From a virus, in the IMG/VR virus record IMGVR_UViG_3300027649_000001, positions 1-35,787 of that record: 35,787 bases of DNA. One strand, written 5' to 3'. Positions 23,841 to 30,208 of the stretch are shown here, one piece after another. Within the stretch, counting starts at the first letter, position 1; each line of letters begins with the position of its first letter. Below the pieces are notes generated by a model. That model saw nothing but the letters and a program-made list of their open reading frames with translations, was not told the DNA's origin and ran no database searches. The position numbers and the translations under genes are program-made.

Positions 23841-24584
23841 TCAAGACTGTGCTTTTGTAAGCGAGTCTTGGAATACCGCCCAGTCAAGCGGCATATTGGA
23901 TAAGCCAAAGCGGTTGCCACCGCAATGGGCTGGGTGCGCCTCAACGTGCAAGATGCGTTCACCCGTTGTAGTTGCCTTGGTTTCTTTCTTGTTGAAACCA
24001 GCATCTGTTTTGTTTGTGTAGATTCTGTAACCAGCGTAGCCAATCACATCTGCCCACTCCTGCACCAATGCGGCGGCTCTATCGTGGAGTTTCAGCACAT
24101 GAGAGTCATAGCCCTCAGTTAAGGGGTCTTCCACTCGTTTGATCTTGTCGTGTGCAATCAGGATGATGCCCATCTGTTTGGTTGATCGGAGGACTTCCAG
24201 ACCAGTTAAGAGGTTGCGCCACTCTTCAGCGGCGGCAACGTAGCCCTTCCCAAAGCCAGGCTGTTCAATGCTCTTCCACCCATTCGCCTTGCACACATGA
24301 TCCTGCACCTGTGGCTCCAACCAATCGAGCGAATCGATAAACAGCGTCTTGAAATCATGCTCAGAGGTGATCAGCGTTTCAATAGCTGAGTAAACCTCTT
24401 GCAAAGAACTCGCCAAGGGGAATGCGTTTGTGTCTACTGCGTCTGCACCATCCTCAGTCAAGATGCCAATCGCATTGGGTGCGTGGGATGCAAAGGTGGT
24501 TTTGCCAATCTTGCCTGCGCCAACTAAACAGATTTTTGGCGCACGAACACGGCGGGTCTTGGTGATGGATTTGAGATCGAACAT
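23841..24584 (-). CDS. Sak4-like RecA-fold ATPase (247 aa)
   Basis: Walker A GAGKIGKTT lies at residues 22-30 and Walker B LFIDSLDW at 81-88. IILIAHDKIKRVEDPLTEGY follows at about 140. This is the AAA_24/Sak4-type phage single-strand annealing ATPase, which works with a DUF669-type SSB and a nuclease. There is a 42-base gap to the DUF669 gene. The fold is secure; the Sak4 role is inferred from neighbours and length. Confidence 0.88.
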   Translation of the reverse strand: MFDLKSITKTRRVRAPKICLVGAGKIGKTTFASHAPNAIGILTEDGADAVDTNAFPLASSLQEVYSAIETLITSEHDFKTLFIDSLDWLEPQVQDHVCKANGWKSIEQPGFGKGYVAAAEEWRNLLTGLEVLRSTKQMGIILIAHDKIKRVEDPLTEGYDSHVLKLHDRAAALVQEWADVIGYAGYRIYTNKTDAGFNKKETKATTTGERILHVEAHPAHCGGNRFGLSNMPLDWAVFQDSLTKAQS

Positions 24585-24585
24585 A

Positions 24586-24951
24586 TTAGTCTTTCAGAGT
24601 TACGGATGGTTTTGCGGGTTTGCTAGTGAAATACTTTGCGGCCTCTGCATACGCAGGGGCATCAAGTTCTTGCAAGGCACGAAGTTGACGAAGATCAACA
24701 TCTGGCTTCCAACGGAATGCTTTCTGCACATTGGCTCCAAGCATCTCAAACACAGCAGACAAGGCTTCTGCATCGACTGTGCGGGTCAGCTTCCAAGCAA
24801 TGGAGAACTCCTCATCATTGTGTGTACCCTCACCACCATCTGGCGTGGCGTAAAGAGCAAGAATCTTGTTCTCCACATCGAGGCGGTTTTTCTTGGCAGT
24901 TTCCTCCGCCATTTTTGCGGCTCTTAATTCCGCAACAAGTTTAGTAATCAT
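24586..24951 (-). CDS. Protein of unknown function, recombination-module accessory (121 aa)
   Basis: A helical N-terminus (MITKLVAELRAAKMAEETAK) is followed by ENKILALYATPDGGEGTH and a C-terminal helical part (ALRALQ-like RQLRALQELDAPAYAEAA), ending KPAKPSVTLKD. I know proteins with this pattern directly upstream of Sak4-like genes in several phages. I cannot name the function; a nuclease-inhibitor or ATPase-partner role would be guesswork. AAGGA is 8 bases before the ATG, and a single base separates its stop from the ATPase start. Confidence 0.68.
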   Translation of the reverse strand: MITKLVAELRAAKMAEETAKKNRLDVENKILALYATPDGGEGTHNDEEFSIAWKLTRTVDAEALSAVFEMLGANVQKAFRWKPDVDLRQLRALQELDAPAYAEAAKYFTSKPAKPSVTLKD

Positions 24952-25315
24952 TTGAGTTTTCCTTTAAGTCTTCAAGGGCTGATTCGCAGATGTGATCTAC
25001 GATGGACTGCATAAGCAGATGGGCAATGTCAACGCCATTGGTGTAGGCGTTAACAAGGTTCATGCACTCCTCGATGTCGGGTGCGTCTGGGTAGTTTTCT
25101 TCTGCTGGCTCATACTCCAAGCGGCAGTCAAGTTCAACACCCTCAACCTCGCACTTGAATTGGTAGAGTTCTGGTGTATTTAATATTTGTGTTTTATATA
25201 ATGCTTCTCTGATAGCAAGTATTGCTGTTTGGGATTCATCTCGCCAATCTCGACAATTTGCCCAATCCCTATAAAACACCAATTCTTTTAAAGCCATTTG
25301 TAATGCATCTCTCAT
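24941..25315 (-). CDS. Acidic protein of unknown function (124 aa)
   Basis: I take the ATG at 25315, overlapping the upstream stop. The first 40 residues (MRDALQMALKELVFYRDWAN, then QTAILAIREALYK) are a common phage helical-hairpin family. The rest changes to an acidic segment (ELDCRLEYEPAEENYPDAPD) followed by helices. The two parts look like a fusion of a common small protein with an unrelated acidic domain. Function is unknown. Confidence 0.65.
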   Translation of the reverse strand: MRDALQMALKELVFYRDWANCRDWRDESQTAILAIREALYKTQILNTPELYQFKCEVEGVELDCRLEYEPAEENYPDAPDIEECMNLVNAYTNGVDIAHLLMQSIVDHICESALEDLKENSNDY

Positions 25316-25560
25316 ACTCTGATCCCCCAAGCGTTGAATAAAGGTTTGGCATCATAGTGAGGCTGAACCTCAACTGTTGATTGGAAGGAGCCAGCGGTTC
25401 TGTGGGTGGGTCTGCCCCAAGCATCCTTGGCGTTGAGGTTGACCAGTTGGCCTCGGCGAACTGCCATGTAGACAGCGTTGGGCGTAAAGCCCTCTGCCAT
25501 GATTTCTTTGATCGTGCGTGGCTCGGCGCAGAACTCTTGGAGTCGGGTGATGTGGGTCAT
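25312..25560 (-). CDS. Small winged-helix-like protein (82 aa)
   Basis: Starts at ATG 25560, overlapping the stop of the 28-residue membrane ORF. The N-terminal region, TRLQEFCAEPRTIKEIMAEG, then FTPNAVYMAVRRGQLVNLNA, has the spacing of a small helix-turn-helix (REPRTIKEI ... NAVYMAVRRGQL). The remainder is a strand-rich tail. This could bind DNA as an early regulator, but the call rests on a short pattern. Confidence 0.6.
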   Translation of the reverse strand: MTHITRLQEFCAEPRTIKEIMAEGFTPNAVYMAVRRGQLVNLNAKDAWGRPTHRTAGSFQSTVEVQPHYDAKPLFNAWGIRV

Positions 25561-25643
25561 GCTGACCACCATGCCACCAAGAGCCAAGCAAAGCCTACTG
25601 CCACCAGCGTGGCGGCGAGGATGTCTTTGAGGGTTTGTTTCAT
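25557..25643 (-). CDS. Micro-membrane protein (28 aa)
   Basis: GGGAG lies before the ATG at 25643, and both ends overlap neighbours in ATGA fashion. The peptide, MKQTLKDILAATLVAVGFAW plus LLVAWWSA, is a basic start followed by one membrane span ending in tryptophans. A good ribosome site and coupled position argue for expression. Function unknown. Confidence 0.65.
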   Translation of the reverse strand: MKQTLKDILAATLVAVGFAWLLVAWWSA

Positions 25644-25897
25644 GCCATTTCTCCCTGCATTGCTTCCCACTCTTTAACAGTAATCATCTTTACTGCCACT
25701 TCGTCCCAACGGCTAAAGTGATTGAATGCGTTAGCGGCTTGCTTGATAGTCATTGGCATAGTTGGCTTCCACATTTGTAGTGCGCCAACATAAGTGTCCA
25801 TGCGGATCACGATCCATTCCTTGCGTCCATTAGGGTTAGGGCAACCCATCCTAGATTTTTTTCTTACTACTGTTCCGTCTACTGTTGAATGTGTCAT
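25640..25897 (-). CDS. Unknown basic protein (85 aa)
   Basis: Begins at ATG 25897, with AGGACA upstream. The sequence has MTHSTVDGTVVRKKSRMGCP, then NGRKEWIVIRMDTYVGALQM, and a C-terminal helical part (DEVAVKMITVKEWEAMQGEM). No domain is recognised. It is the second gene of the leftward operon and follows a hairpin at 25928. Confidence 0.62.
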   Translation of the reverse strand: MTHSTVDGTVVRKKSRMGCPNPNGRKEWIVIRMDTYVGALQMWKPTMPMTIKQAANAFNHFSRWDEVAVKMITVKEWEAMQGEMA

Positions 25898-25927
25898 TTC
25901 AATTGTCCTGTAAAGGTTGAAAGGGAT

Positions 25928-25947
25928 GGGGCTTGCGCCCCGTTTTT
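25928..25947 (+). promoter_or_regulatory. GGGGC/GCCCC hairpin with T tract, between the first two leftward genes
   Basis: Arms at 25928-25932 and 25937-25941 enclose TTGC, and five T follow at 25943-25947 on the + strand. As drawn it would stop + strand transcripts, which have no gene here. On the leftward mRNA it is a hairpin without a U tract, and could slow or process that message between the first and second genes. Confidence 0.5.
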
Positions 25948-26569
25948 AAACAGATTCCATTTTTCTCCAAGAAGTTGAACTTATCCAGCCATTGAGTGTT
26001 TTTATTCCATTACCAAATGTGTAATAAACCCTAGCACCTGTTACATGAGTACAGGTATAAATTAAATTGTTACGAGATTTTTTTTCACCTCTAAAAATTG
26101 GTGTTGGTGCTACTTTTTTTCCAACTTCAGTCAATGGCTTGCCATGATATTCATTAGCAATATTTGCCATTGTTTCAATAAATGTTTTGCCAGCACTTGC
26201 ACGATTGCGTAATTCCCAAACCATTTGATCACGGGCATGGCGTTGGTCATAAGTAGTTGCTTCTGCATAAGGGATAGTTACTTTTTGGTTGTAGCGACCA
26301 GTAACAACAACTGCTGGCAACAATTTGCCAATTACCACTTGTTCTGCTTTGGCAAGCAATTCTGGAATTTCTGCGCTAATGTCAGCAATGATTTTGTCGG
26401 TCTGTATACGGCTAATTTGGATAGGTGCAAAACGCTCACCAGAGCAAACACCATTGAACCAACCATGTTCTACTGTGTAACCATGTTTTGCCATAGTGCC
26501 GTTCTTAACTGCTTGTTGTTTGCCACAGCATTGGCAGTTACCTCTGATTTGATTTTTTTCGTTTGTCAT
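25946..26569 (-). CDS. Conserved zinc-binding-type phage protein, first leftward gene (207 aa)
   Basis: Start is ATG 26569, behind AAGGAAAC; an upstream start would enter the operator region. A zinc-like N-terminus has GNCQCCGKQQAVKNG, then KHGYTVEHGWFNGVCSG (Cys and His spacing). A helical region follows (DQRHARDQMVWELRNRASAG), then a C-terminal strand-rich part. I recall similar phage proteins with the KHGYTVxHGxFxGVC pattern, without an assigned function. Being first behind the controlled promoter, it is probably an immediate-early host-interaction protein. Confidence 0.75.
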   Translation of the reverse strand: MTNEKNQIRGNCQCCGKQQAVKNGTMAKHGYTVEHGWFNGVCSGERFAPIQISRIQTDKIIADISAEIPELLAKAEQVVIGKLLPAVVVTGRYNQKVTIPYAEATTYDQRHARDQMVWELRNRASAGKTFIETMANIANEYHGKPLTEVGKKVAPTPIFRGEKKSRNNLIYTCTHVTGARVYYTFGNGIKTLNGWISSTSWRKMESV

Positions 26570-26637
26570 TTTGTTTCCTTCGTTTAGTTGACCTTGCGGC
26601 GTGATGAACAACAACTCATTTTGCTGTCCATGTAAGA

Positions 26638-26646
26638 ATTCTAGCA
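26638..26646 (-). promoter_or_regulatory. Predicted leftward promoter, extended -10 (TGCTAGAAT on the - strand)
   Basis: Read on the - strand this is TGC then TAGAAT, an extended -10 element; the -35 region is weak. Start would be near 26631, leaving a leader of about 60 bases before the ATG at 26569. The element lies inside operator O1, so a bound repressor would block it. Confidence 0.55.
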
Positions 26647-26656
26647 AAAAACTAGA
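26640..26656. promoter_or_regulatory. Operator O1 (TCTA-N9-TAGA)
   Basis: A 17-bp inverted repeat. TCTA at 26640-26643 pairs with TAGA at 26653-26656. It is the most symmetric of the three copies (TCTAG and CTAGA arms) and overlaps the leftward -10. Its centre is 21 bases from that of O2, two helical turns, so proteins on both sites would lie on the same face. Confidence 0.75.
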
Positions 26657-26660
26657 GGTT

Positions 26661-26677
26661 TCTAGCGGTTTGATAGA
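26661..26677. promoter_or_regulatory. Operator O2 (TCTA-N9-TAGA)
   Basis: A second 17-bp copy: TCTA at 26661-26664, TAGA at 26674-26677. The dyad extends outward by two more bases on each side (TT and AA). It covers the -35 region of the leftward promoter. Confidence 0.75.
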
Positions 26678-26717
26678 AATAATTGAAAATAATTGCTATC
26701 GGTATCCCTAATAGGGT

Positions 26718-26746
26718 TTGCACCTATATCTACAGAGTTCTATCTT
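26718..26746 (+). promoter_or_regulatory. Predicted rightward promoter (TTGCAC, 17 bases, TATCTT)
   Basis: A -35 TTGCAC at 26718-26723 and -10 TATCTT at 26741-26746 are 17 bases apart. The start would be near 26753, only about 14 bases before the ATG of the HTH gene, with no Shine-Dalgarno. The -10 lies inside operator O3. Confidence 0.6.
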
Positions 26747-26755
26747 TCTGCTAGA
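26739..26755. promoter_or_regulatory. Operator O3 (TCTA-N9-TAGA)
   Basis: A third 17-bp copy: TCTA at 26739-26742, TAGA at 26752-26755. It covers the rightward -10 and the likely transcription start. This gives autorepression of the HTH gene if that protein is the binder. Confidence 0.75.
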
Positions 26756-26766
26756 CTCGCTACCCT

Positions 26767-26988
26767 ATGAACATACCTCACATTTCCCCCGAAGAACGCA
26801 GAGAGTTGGCTGAAAAGGTTGGACTCTCAGAACAATATATCTACCAATGCCTGACAGGAAGGCGAGAAATGAGTGCTTGGCAGGCTGTCTGGGTTGAGCA
26901 GGAATCTGGTGGCAAGATCACCAGAAAGATGCTCTGTCAGGGTAGTTGGCAAGCGATTTGGCCTGAACTGGTGGAGGCACAAGCATGA
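26767..26988 (+). CDS. Cro/YdaS-like helix-turn-helix regulator (73 aa)
   Basis: A compact DNA-binding protein. ELAEKVGLSEQYIYQCLTGR at residues 13-32 has the exact helix-turn-helix shape of Cro and YdaS proteins: short first helix, GLS turn, then a recognition helix ending in TGRREM. The C-terminus is CQGSWQAIWPELVEAQA. It lies just downstream of three TCTA-N9-TAGA operators and is the best candidate for binding them. No other repressor gene is seen. Translation must use a very short leader without Shine-Dalgarno. It overlaps the primase gene by 4 bases. Confidence 0.85.
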   Translation: MNIPHISPEERRELAEKVGLSEQYIYQCLTGRREMSAWQAVWVEQESGGKITRKMLCQGSWQAIWPELVEAQA

Positions 26989-29021
26989 GCAGTCTTACAA
27001 ACATATTCCCCAACGGCTTTGCGGCGGCGACAGAGAGCCAAGACTTAGTGAGTCCCATCGAGGGATTCACCAAGCATTGTGAGGCACAAGGGCTGGTGAT
27101 CAGAGACTTGATCGCAGATGGTGAGATACATCGAGTGCCTCACATATCGTCTAAGAAGGGTGCAGTTGATGGTTGGTATATCTTGCACCTAAGTGGCAAG
27201 ATTCCTGTGGGTGTTTGTGGCTGTTGGAAGGAGCCAACCTTTGAGTCCAAGTGGATGGCAGATATTGGGCGCAATATGTCCTTCTCTGAACGCTTGGAGC
27301 ATGACAAGTTGATCGCTGAGATCAGAGCCAAGCGAGAGGCTGACAGGCTTGCCAGCCAACAGGTGGCGGCTGAGAAGGCAGAGGATGAGGTTTCTACATA
27401 CGCAGACGCAAGTGCAGACCATCCGTATTTGGTTAGGAAAAGGATTGAGCCTCACGGGATCAAGATTGATCGTGCTGGCAGACTCGTTGTGCCTGTGATT
27501 GATAACCAAGGTGAAATCTTGAGTTACCAAACAATTGACGCAGAGGGAAACAAGCGGTTCTTGAAGGGTGGCAAGATTGAGGGTGGTTTCTATGAACTCA
27601 GAGGAAATCGCAAGGTGATCTTCATTGGTGAAGGGTTCGCAACCTGTGCGAGTATTCACCAAGCAACAGGGTTCACAACTCTGGTGGCGTTTGATTGTGG
27701 AAATCTCGCCAAGGTAGCTAAGAGTGCCAAGGAAATGTTCTTGGGGTCACGGATCGTTATCTGTGCAGATAATGATCAGTTCACCGAAGGAAACCCTGGC
27801 ATTACCAAAGCAAAAGCGGCGGCTAGTCTGGTGTTTGGGGAAATTGTGTATCCAACATTCAATGAGTCTGATCTGCCTTCTAAGCCAACAGACTTTAATG
27901 ACTTGCACACCTTACAGGGAATAGAGGCAGTCAAGGAACAGATCGAGCGTGTGGCTCTTCCTGCCATAGACAAGTTGGCGTTTGAGTTCACCAGAGCAGA
28001 TAGCTTGGAGTTGACAGAGATAAAGTGGGTGGTAGATGATTACATCGAGGCAGATAGCTTGGCACAGGTGTTCGGAGATCCAGGCGGTGGTAAGAGTTTT
28101 GTGGCCATTGATCTGGCCTGTTGCGTTGCAACTGGTAAACCTTGGCATGGGCATGATGTCAAACAAGGTAGTGTGTTCTACATCGCTGGTGAAGGTCACA
28201 ACGGATTAGCCAGAAGACTGAAGGCATGGCAGATTGGTAACGGCACATCTTTAGCTGGTGTTCCTCTCTACAAGTCCCATCGTGCGGCTCAGTTGTACGA
28301 TGCAACAGAGGCGGCAGTTGTGGCTGAGTCGATAAAGCAGTTGTCAGCAGAGGCTAATTGCATACCAAGCATGATTGTGATTGATACCCTAGCCAGAAAT
28401 CACGGAGGTGACGAGAACAGCACACAGGATATGAATGCGTTTATCCAGCATCTCGATGTCTACTTAAGACAACCTTGGAAATGCTGTGTCATGGTGGTTC
28501 ACCACTCAGGCGTGGCAGACAAGGATCGCTCCAGAGGCTCCACAGCCTTGAAAGGCGCATTGGATGCGGAATACAAGTGCCAGTTGGATTCAGGCACCAA
28601 AACCATAGCGTTCGAATCTAAGAAGATGAAGGATGCGGAAATGCCAAGTCCTAAGAACTTCCAGATCACCCAAGTCGATCTACCAATCAACAACAAAAAC
28701 GGGATGCCAGTTAAGGGCGCATATCTGACAGCGGTAGACATTTCGGGATTGGTTAGCCAAGTCCAAAAGAAGACTTACCTCTCGCCAAACCAAAAGCAAG
28801 TGATGGAATGCTTGGTGATGCTAGAGGTCAGTTTGTTTCAGAATCACCAGTTAAGACCAGTTGGATACGATGAGTGGAGAGACTCAGCCAAGGAGCATGG
28901 AGTTAAGAACAATAGATTCTGGGAAGTAGTAAAAAGTATGATAAATAAAGAAATGGTGATTGAGGTAGATGGTGGTTATAAGAGCAGAAATAGCCAGCCA
29001 AGTGAGGTAAAGTTTGATTGA
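26985..29021 (+). CDS. Toprim primase / RepA-type helicase fusion (678 aa)
   Basis: Two enzyme halves are seen. A Toprim primase domain carries IFIGEGFATCASIHQATG (catalytic Glu216) and VICADND near residue 261. A RepA/AAA-type helicase has Walker A GDPGGGKS at about 364-371 and Walker B MIVIDTLAR at about 462-470. A C-terminal winged-helix-like region follows from about residue 600 (LSPNQKQVMECLVMLE). I see no N-terminal zinc finger of the DnaG kind. This layout is found in plasmid and phage replication proteins and would synthesise primers and unwind DNA at the origin, recruiting the host polymerase. Confidence 0.92.
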   Translation: MSSLTNIFPNGFAAATESQDLVSPIEGFTKHCEAQGLVIRDLIADGEIHRVPHISSKKGAVDGWYILHLSGKIPVGVCGCWKEPTFESKWMADIGRNMSFSERLEHDKLIAEIRAKREADRLASQQVAAEKAEDEVSTYADASADHPYLVRKRIEPHGIKIDRAGRLVVPVIDNQGEILSYQTIDAEGNKRFLKGGKIEGGFYELRGNRKVIFIGEGFATCASIHQATGFTTLVAFDCGNLAKVAKSAKEMFLGSRIVICADNDQFTEGNPGITKAKAAASLVFGEIVYPTFNESDLPSKPTDFNDLHTLQGIEAVKEQIERVALPAIDKLAFEFTRADSLELTEIKWVVDDYIEADSLAQVFGDPGGGKSFVAIDLACCVATGKPWHGHDVKQGSVFYIAGEGHNGLARRLKAWQIGNGTSLAGVPLYKSHRAAQLYDATEAAVVAESIKQLSAEANCIPSMIVIDTLARNHGGDENSTQDMNAFIQHLDVYLRQPWKCCVMVVHHSGVADKDRSRGSTALKGALDAEYKCQLDSGTKTIAFESKKMKDAEMPSPKNFQITQVDLPINNKNGMPVKGAYLTAVDISGLVSQVQKKTYLSPNQKQVMECLVMLEVSLFQNHQLRPVGYDEWRDSAKEHGVKNNRFWEVVKSMINKEMVIEVDGGYKSRNSQPSEVKFD

Positions 29022-29025
29022 TTTG

Positions 29026-29209
29026 CATCCGAAACCATCCGAAGTGCATCCGATTCGGATGATTCGGATAATAAGGATAGCATCCGAATCATCATCCGAA
29101 GTCATCCGAAACCATCCGAAACCATCCGCCTTCCGTCCTGCCAATCATCCGAATCCTTCCTCCTGTGTCTACAGACACAGGATGGTTCGGATGGCGGACG
29201 GATCGGATG
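29026..29209. repeat. Iteron-like array of CATCCGAA octamers, candidate replication origin
   Basis: Exact CATCCGAA copies start at 29026, 29036, 29081, 29093, 29103, 29113 and 29146. Variants start at 29047 and 29123. Inverted TTCGGATG copies start at 29054 and 29186, with further imperfect ones at 29063 and 29202. The 29093-29123 run is spaced exactly 10 bases, about one helical turn, so bound protein would line up on one face. It directly follows the primase-helicase gene. Iterons next to a Rep gene mark origins in plasmids and some phages; that function is inference here. Confidence 0.75.
29161..29182. other. Perfect hairpin inside the iteron region
   Basis: A 9-bp stem (29161-29169 with 29174-29182) encloses TACA. 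It is G/C-mixed, has no T tract after it on either strand, and sits between direct and inverted octamers. It could be an origin structure, for example a primer or protein site, rather than a terminator. Confidence 0.65.
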
Positions 29210-29266
29210 ATCAGGATCGGACAGGGATTTTGGGGTTGGGTTGTTCTTTGGTGAAGAGGGTAAGAA

Positions 29267-29602
29267 ATGATTGAAATAAGGATAGAAATGAAGATTGTCT
29301 CAACTGCGAACTTAAGACTACATTGGGCTGTTAAGGCTCGTTTGGCGAAAAGTCAACGGCAAAAGGCGTTCAACGCCTTGGCATCTGTGGCCGTTCCGCC
29401 GCCATTACCTTTGACCTTGGTGCTAACGAGGATTGCGCCTCGCCAGTTGGATGGTGACAACCTTCAGTCTGCGTTCAAAGCTACCCGTGATGGTGTCGCT
29501 GATTGGCTTGGCGTAGACGATGGGCATAAACAGCTTGATTGGCAGTACAGGCAAAGAAGCGGTGGTGCCAAGGTTTATGCTGTTGAGTTGGAGGTGATAT
29601 GA
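29267..29602 (+). CDS. rusA: RusA-like Holliday-junction resolvase (111 aa)
   Basis: The start is ATG 29267, with GAGGG 7 bases before it; another ATG at 29288 also has AAGGA. The pattern VSTANLRLHWAVKARLAKSQ, then LTRIAPRQLDGDNLQSAFKA and DGVADWLGVDDGHKQLDWQY, matches RusA-type resolvases of phages, with the aspartate-rich LDGDN and GVDD motifs of the active site. It would resolve branched DNA made by recombination and replication. It lies between the two origin-like elements. Confidence 0.85.
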   Translation: MIEIRIEMKIVSTANLRLHWAVKARLAKSQRQKAFNALASVAVPPPLPLTLVLTRIAPRQLDGDNLQSAFKATRDGVADWLGVDDGHKQLDWQYRQRSGGAKVYAVELEVI

Positions 29603-29841
29603 GAGGCAGACCATGCAGAACGGATACTGTTTGGTTTAAGCGCAAACTCGGAGCATCCGAGCGCAAAATCCTTTTGGTCGCTGGCCGTGGTGATCTAACC
29701 CAAGGCTGGCATTCTTTGCTAGAAATCTATCAGAAGCTATGGAACAACGGATATAGACCCAAGGACGATCTGGACGATTTCTTAGGCGTTGACCCGTCCG
29801 AGCCAGAAAAACCCGTTGTAGGCGGTTTTAATGCGGTTTGA
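29599..29841 (+). CDS. Unknown protein linked to the resolvase (80 aa)
   Basis: Begins at an ATG overlapping the RusA stop by 4 bases. The sequence is MRGRPCRTDTVWFKRKLGAS, then RGDLTQGWHSLLEIYQKLWN and an acidic tail (DDLDDFLGVDPSEPEKPVVG). The basic start and helical middle could bind DNA. I do not recognise the family. The gene ends just before the DnaA-box region. Confidence 0.62.
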   Translation: MRGRPCRTDTVWFKRKLGASERKILLVAGRGDLTQGWHSLLEIYQKLWNNGYRPKDDLDDFLGVDPSEPEKPVVGGFNAV

Positions 29842-29952
29842 GAGGGTTTTAAAGAACTATTCTCCGTCTGGTGTCAGGTATAGCCAAGATGCACCATCCG
29901 ACCCTTCCCCTTTTCCCGTTTCCCGACCGACTGGTCGGTCAATTAATCCAAG

Positions 29953-30039
29953 TTATCCACAGGGCAAATGATGAGTTATCCACAATTTCTTGATTCCTTT
30001 CTGTTAACTTACAAAATCCTATGGATAACCTGTGCATAA
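29953..30039. other. DnaA-box cluster, candidate origin of replication
   Basis: Two TTATCCACA boxes lie at 29953-29961 and 29976-29984. In reverse orientation, TTATGCACA lies at 30031-30039 and a one-mismatch box (TTATCCATA) at 30020-30028. Four boxes in 87 bases, facing each other and followed by AT-rich sequence, fit a host DnaA-dependent origin. The three exact boxes match TTATNCACA. Use by the phage is inference. Confidence 0.75.
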
Positions 30040-30125
30040 CCACAAAATAACTTTACATAATGAATGTTGTATGAAGCAGAATTGCAAAACTGTAAGGGTT
30101 TACCAGTAGTTTTGCGTTTTGTCAT

Positions 30126-30176
30126 GGGGGGGAGGGGGTCGGTCGCCACCAAAGTTTTTGCTGTACCCCCCTCCCC
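30126..30176. other. Large G/C stem-loop before the terminase gene, possible packaging site
   Basis: G-rich arm at 30129-30138 (GGGGAGGGGG) pairs with 30167-30176, giving a 10-bp stem around about 28 bases. A GGTCGGTC octamer at 30137-30144 repeats one at 29933-29940. Position just before the small terminase gene suits a pac or cos site. Other uses, such as a terminator for the replication block or a G-quadruplex, cannot be excluded. Confidence 0.5.
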
Positions 30177-30208
30177 TCACAAAAAGGTAAAAGGAGTAAA
30201 ATTTTGTT

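Larger units (their letters stand above)
29842..30208. other. 367-bp non-coding region between replication and terminase genes
   Basis: I find no coding frame of note here. It contains, in order, an inverted repeat GACCGAC/GTCGGTC at 29925-29940, the DnaA-box cluster, an AT-rich stretch (30040-30115), a large G/C stem, and AAGGAG before the terminase. No convincing sigma-70 promoter was seen, although the late block must start here. The start signal may need a factor I cannot identify. Confidence 0.8.

Noticed and set aside
25928-25947. Terminator of the leftward operon
   Set aside because: The T tract is on the wrong strand for leftward transcripts, so I list it only as a hairpin of uncertain role.
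29026-29209. CRISPR array
   Set aside because: Repeats are only 8 bases, in both orientations, with 2-bp or irregular spacing and no spacers.
29014-29274. Open frame of 86 codons through the CATCCGAA array (TTG start, rich in HPKPSE- and IRI-type sequence)
   Set aside because: Its peptide simply mirrors the DNA repeats in shifting frames, there is no ribosome site, and the frame runs through a hairpin. I read the DNA as repeat structure and not a gene, though it cannot be fully excluded.
29842-30208. A sigma-70 promoter for the late block
   Set aside because: Several partial -35/-10 pairs exist, but none has good boxes and 16-18 base spacing, so I do not list one.
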